Origin: Nocardia arizonensis
GTDB lineage: Bacteria > Actinomycetota > Actinomycetes > Mycobacteriales > Mycobacteriaceae
NCBI RefSeq assembly: GCF_001310275.1
Contig: NZ_LGYZ01000133.1
Location: forward strand, 1-64,000
Direction: 5' to 3'
DNA: 64,000 nt
The position numbers and the translations under genes are program-made. The notes beneath the pieces were generated by a model. The model searched no databases. It had not been told where the DNA came from and saw only the letters and a list, made by a program, of their open reading frames with translations. Below are positions 62,981 to 64,000 of the stretch, one piece after another (within the stretch, counting starts at the first letter, position 1; each line of letters begins with the position of its first letter).

Positions 62981-63883
62981 TCATGGTTCGACTCCGCCGT
63001 CGAATCCGACCTCGGGTGGGTGGTCCATGCCGAGGATCCACCGCTCCTCGCGTGCCTCGGGCCCGCTGACCGTCAGCGCGTGCCCGATCGCCTCGGCGTC
63101 GGCGGCGGCGGTCACGGCCTCGCGTGCGTGATCAAGCAGTACCTGCGGTCTCGGCGGCCGGTCGGCGTCGGGGACCTGCGACCGTGCGGCGTCGGCGCCC
63201 ATGTTCTCGACGCCGCGGTGCACGTCCCAGGCGATTCCCGCCCAGGCGTGGGTGCGCCATAGCTGTTCGAGTTCGAGGTCGTCGTAGCCGTCGACGGTGT
63301 AGTCCACCAGGCGATCCCAGCCGTGGATGTCACGGCCCCAGAGTTGCTCGCGTTCGGTCTCGCTCAGCTCGGCCAGCGCGGCGACCGAGTCGACCCGGTC
63401 CCACAGCAGATCCATGTTGATCAGGTACTGCTGGTGTCCGGCGCTATCGGTCTGGTTGCCGACCCCGCGGTGTTCACGCTCGAGGGCGATGACGGCCATG
63501 TGTTCCAACGTCCACACGTCCTCGGCGATCGCCGCGATCATGCGCGCTCGGGTCGGGTCCTCGCCGTGGCGGGTGGTCGGCGGGTCGGTCACGCTCTCGC
63601 CCCACCGCCTACCGGCCGCCCCGTTGTCGATCGCCGCGGTGATCGCCGTGTCCGGGATTCCGGACGCGCCGGCGCGCACGATCAGTTCCTGTTGTTCGGC
63701 CTCCAGGTCACGCAGGTGCGCTCGCCAGGTCGCGATCGCGACGTCGCCGCGCTCGAATCCGGGCTTGTAGTCCGGATATCCCCGAAACAACAGCCGCGCG
63801 TGCTCGGTGCCGCGTTCCTGGATCCGGGCCAACAACCCGGCCTTCCACCCCGCCAGGTCCGCGATATCCTCGGGTCTACTCAT
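62981..63883 (-). CDS. Transfer-operon helical protein (family member 1)
   Basis: 300 residues, ATG after GAGAGGAC. The landmarks shared with the next gene include W-K-A-G-L-L-A-R-I, T-E-H-A-R-L-L, W-R-A-H-L, a helix with L-E-H-M-A and L-S-E-T-E-R-E-Q-L-W-G. It is the first complete gene of the leftward operon in the window; the 117 bases beyond it hold no gene that I can see. Function unknown. Confidence 0.65.
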   Translation of the reverse strand: MSRPEDIADLAGWKAGLLARIQERGTEHARLLFRGYPDYKPGFERGDVAIATWRAHLRDLEAEQQELIVRAGASGIPDTAITAAIDNGAAGRRWGESVTDPPTTRHGEDPTRARMIAAIAEDVWTLEHMAVIALEREHRGVGNQTDSAGHQQYLINMDLLWDRVDSVAALAELSETEREQLWGRDIHGWDRLVDYTVDGYDDLELEQLWRTHAWAGIAWDVHRGVENMGADAARSQVPDADRPPRPQVLLDHAREAVTAAADAEAIGHALTVSGPEAREERWILGMDHPPEVGFDGGVEP

Positions 63884-64000
63884 CCGTGACGTCCTCTCTG
63901 TTCACTCTCTGGCACAACCGGTTTCGCAGGTGTCGATGTCGATGTCGTCATGGTTCGGCTCCCTCGCTCGGGTCGGGGTAGGACGGGGTCAGAGGGTGTT

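Noticed and set aside
1..64000. CRISPR arrays, tRNA or rRNA genes, insertion sequences, integrase
   Set aside because: I read through the window for regularly spaced repeats, cloverleaf-like sequence, transposase motifs and integrase motifs and found none. A covariance-model scan would be needed to exclude a tRNA fully.

Overview
The window is very GC-rich DNA with strong G/C third-position bias, frequent GTG starts and purine-rich ribosome sites of the GAAAGGA type. The families present (DUF4192, DUF397, DUF574 methyltransferase, XRE/DUF5753, DUF4254, DUF4913, an SSB ending in an EPPF-like tip) point to an actinobacterium, most likely Mycobacteriales (Nocardia/Rhodococcus/Gordonia-like). A MobF (TrwC-type) relaxase-helicase and a VirD4/TraD-type coupling ATPase show that the window belongs to a conjugative element. 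I see no integrase, no recognisable replication initiator, no tRNA or rRNA gene and no IS element, so plasmid and integrative element cannot be told apart from this window.

Layout. 0-1.5 kb: a membrane zinc-ribbon protein and a minus-strand coiled-coil/HTH protein. 1.7-32.9 kb: an almost unbroken rightward array of about 36 genes. It holds two DUF4192 proteins, two PP-loop (PAPS-reductase-like) enzymes around an orphan DNA methyltransferase, a DUF3560 protein, an ATPase-dead ComM relative, a degenerate DprA and a ComM N-domain fragment. These are followed by a second DNA methyltransferase, a DUF932 protein, a ParB-like protein, a prim-pol, a canonical DprA, an SSB and many small acidic proteins. 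The array runs toward a non-coding pyrimidine-rich region (32.9-33.2 kb, candidate oriT) and the 2016-residue relaxase (33.2-39.2 kb). This is what a plasmid leading region looks like when its genes are read from the transferred strand.

39.3-51.9 kb is regulatory and accessory DNA. It has a minus-strand DUF397 - DUF574 methyltransferase - XRE/DUF5753 cluster divergent from a TPR-type regulator and a kinase-like (APH) protein, with a clear operator palindrome between them. A coupled trio including a DUF4254 protein follows, then a cold-shock-like protein coupled to a TetR regulator, a second DUF574 methyltransferase and two large unknown proteins. 52.1-56.0 kb is a minus-strand metabolic cassette: a Baeyer-Villiger-type flavin monooxygenase, two GNAT acetyltransferases and a metallo-beta-lactamase-fold hydrolase. 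A perfect 17-bp hairpin separates it from the convergent gene on its left.

56.2-63.9 kb is a tightly packed minus-strand transfer operon: four related helical proteins, an acidic protein, the coupling ATPase and a tandem-DUF4913 protein, with several stop/start overlaps. The relaxase prepares the DNA strand, the coupling protein would deliver it, and the rightward array is the best candidate for factors that protect, coat, prime and repair the incoming strand. That last role is inferred from gene content and orientation.
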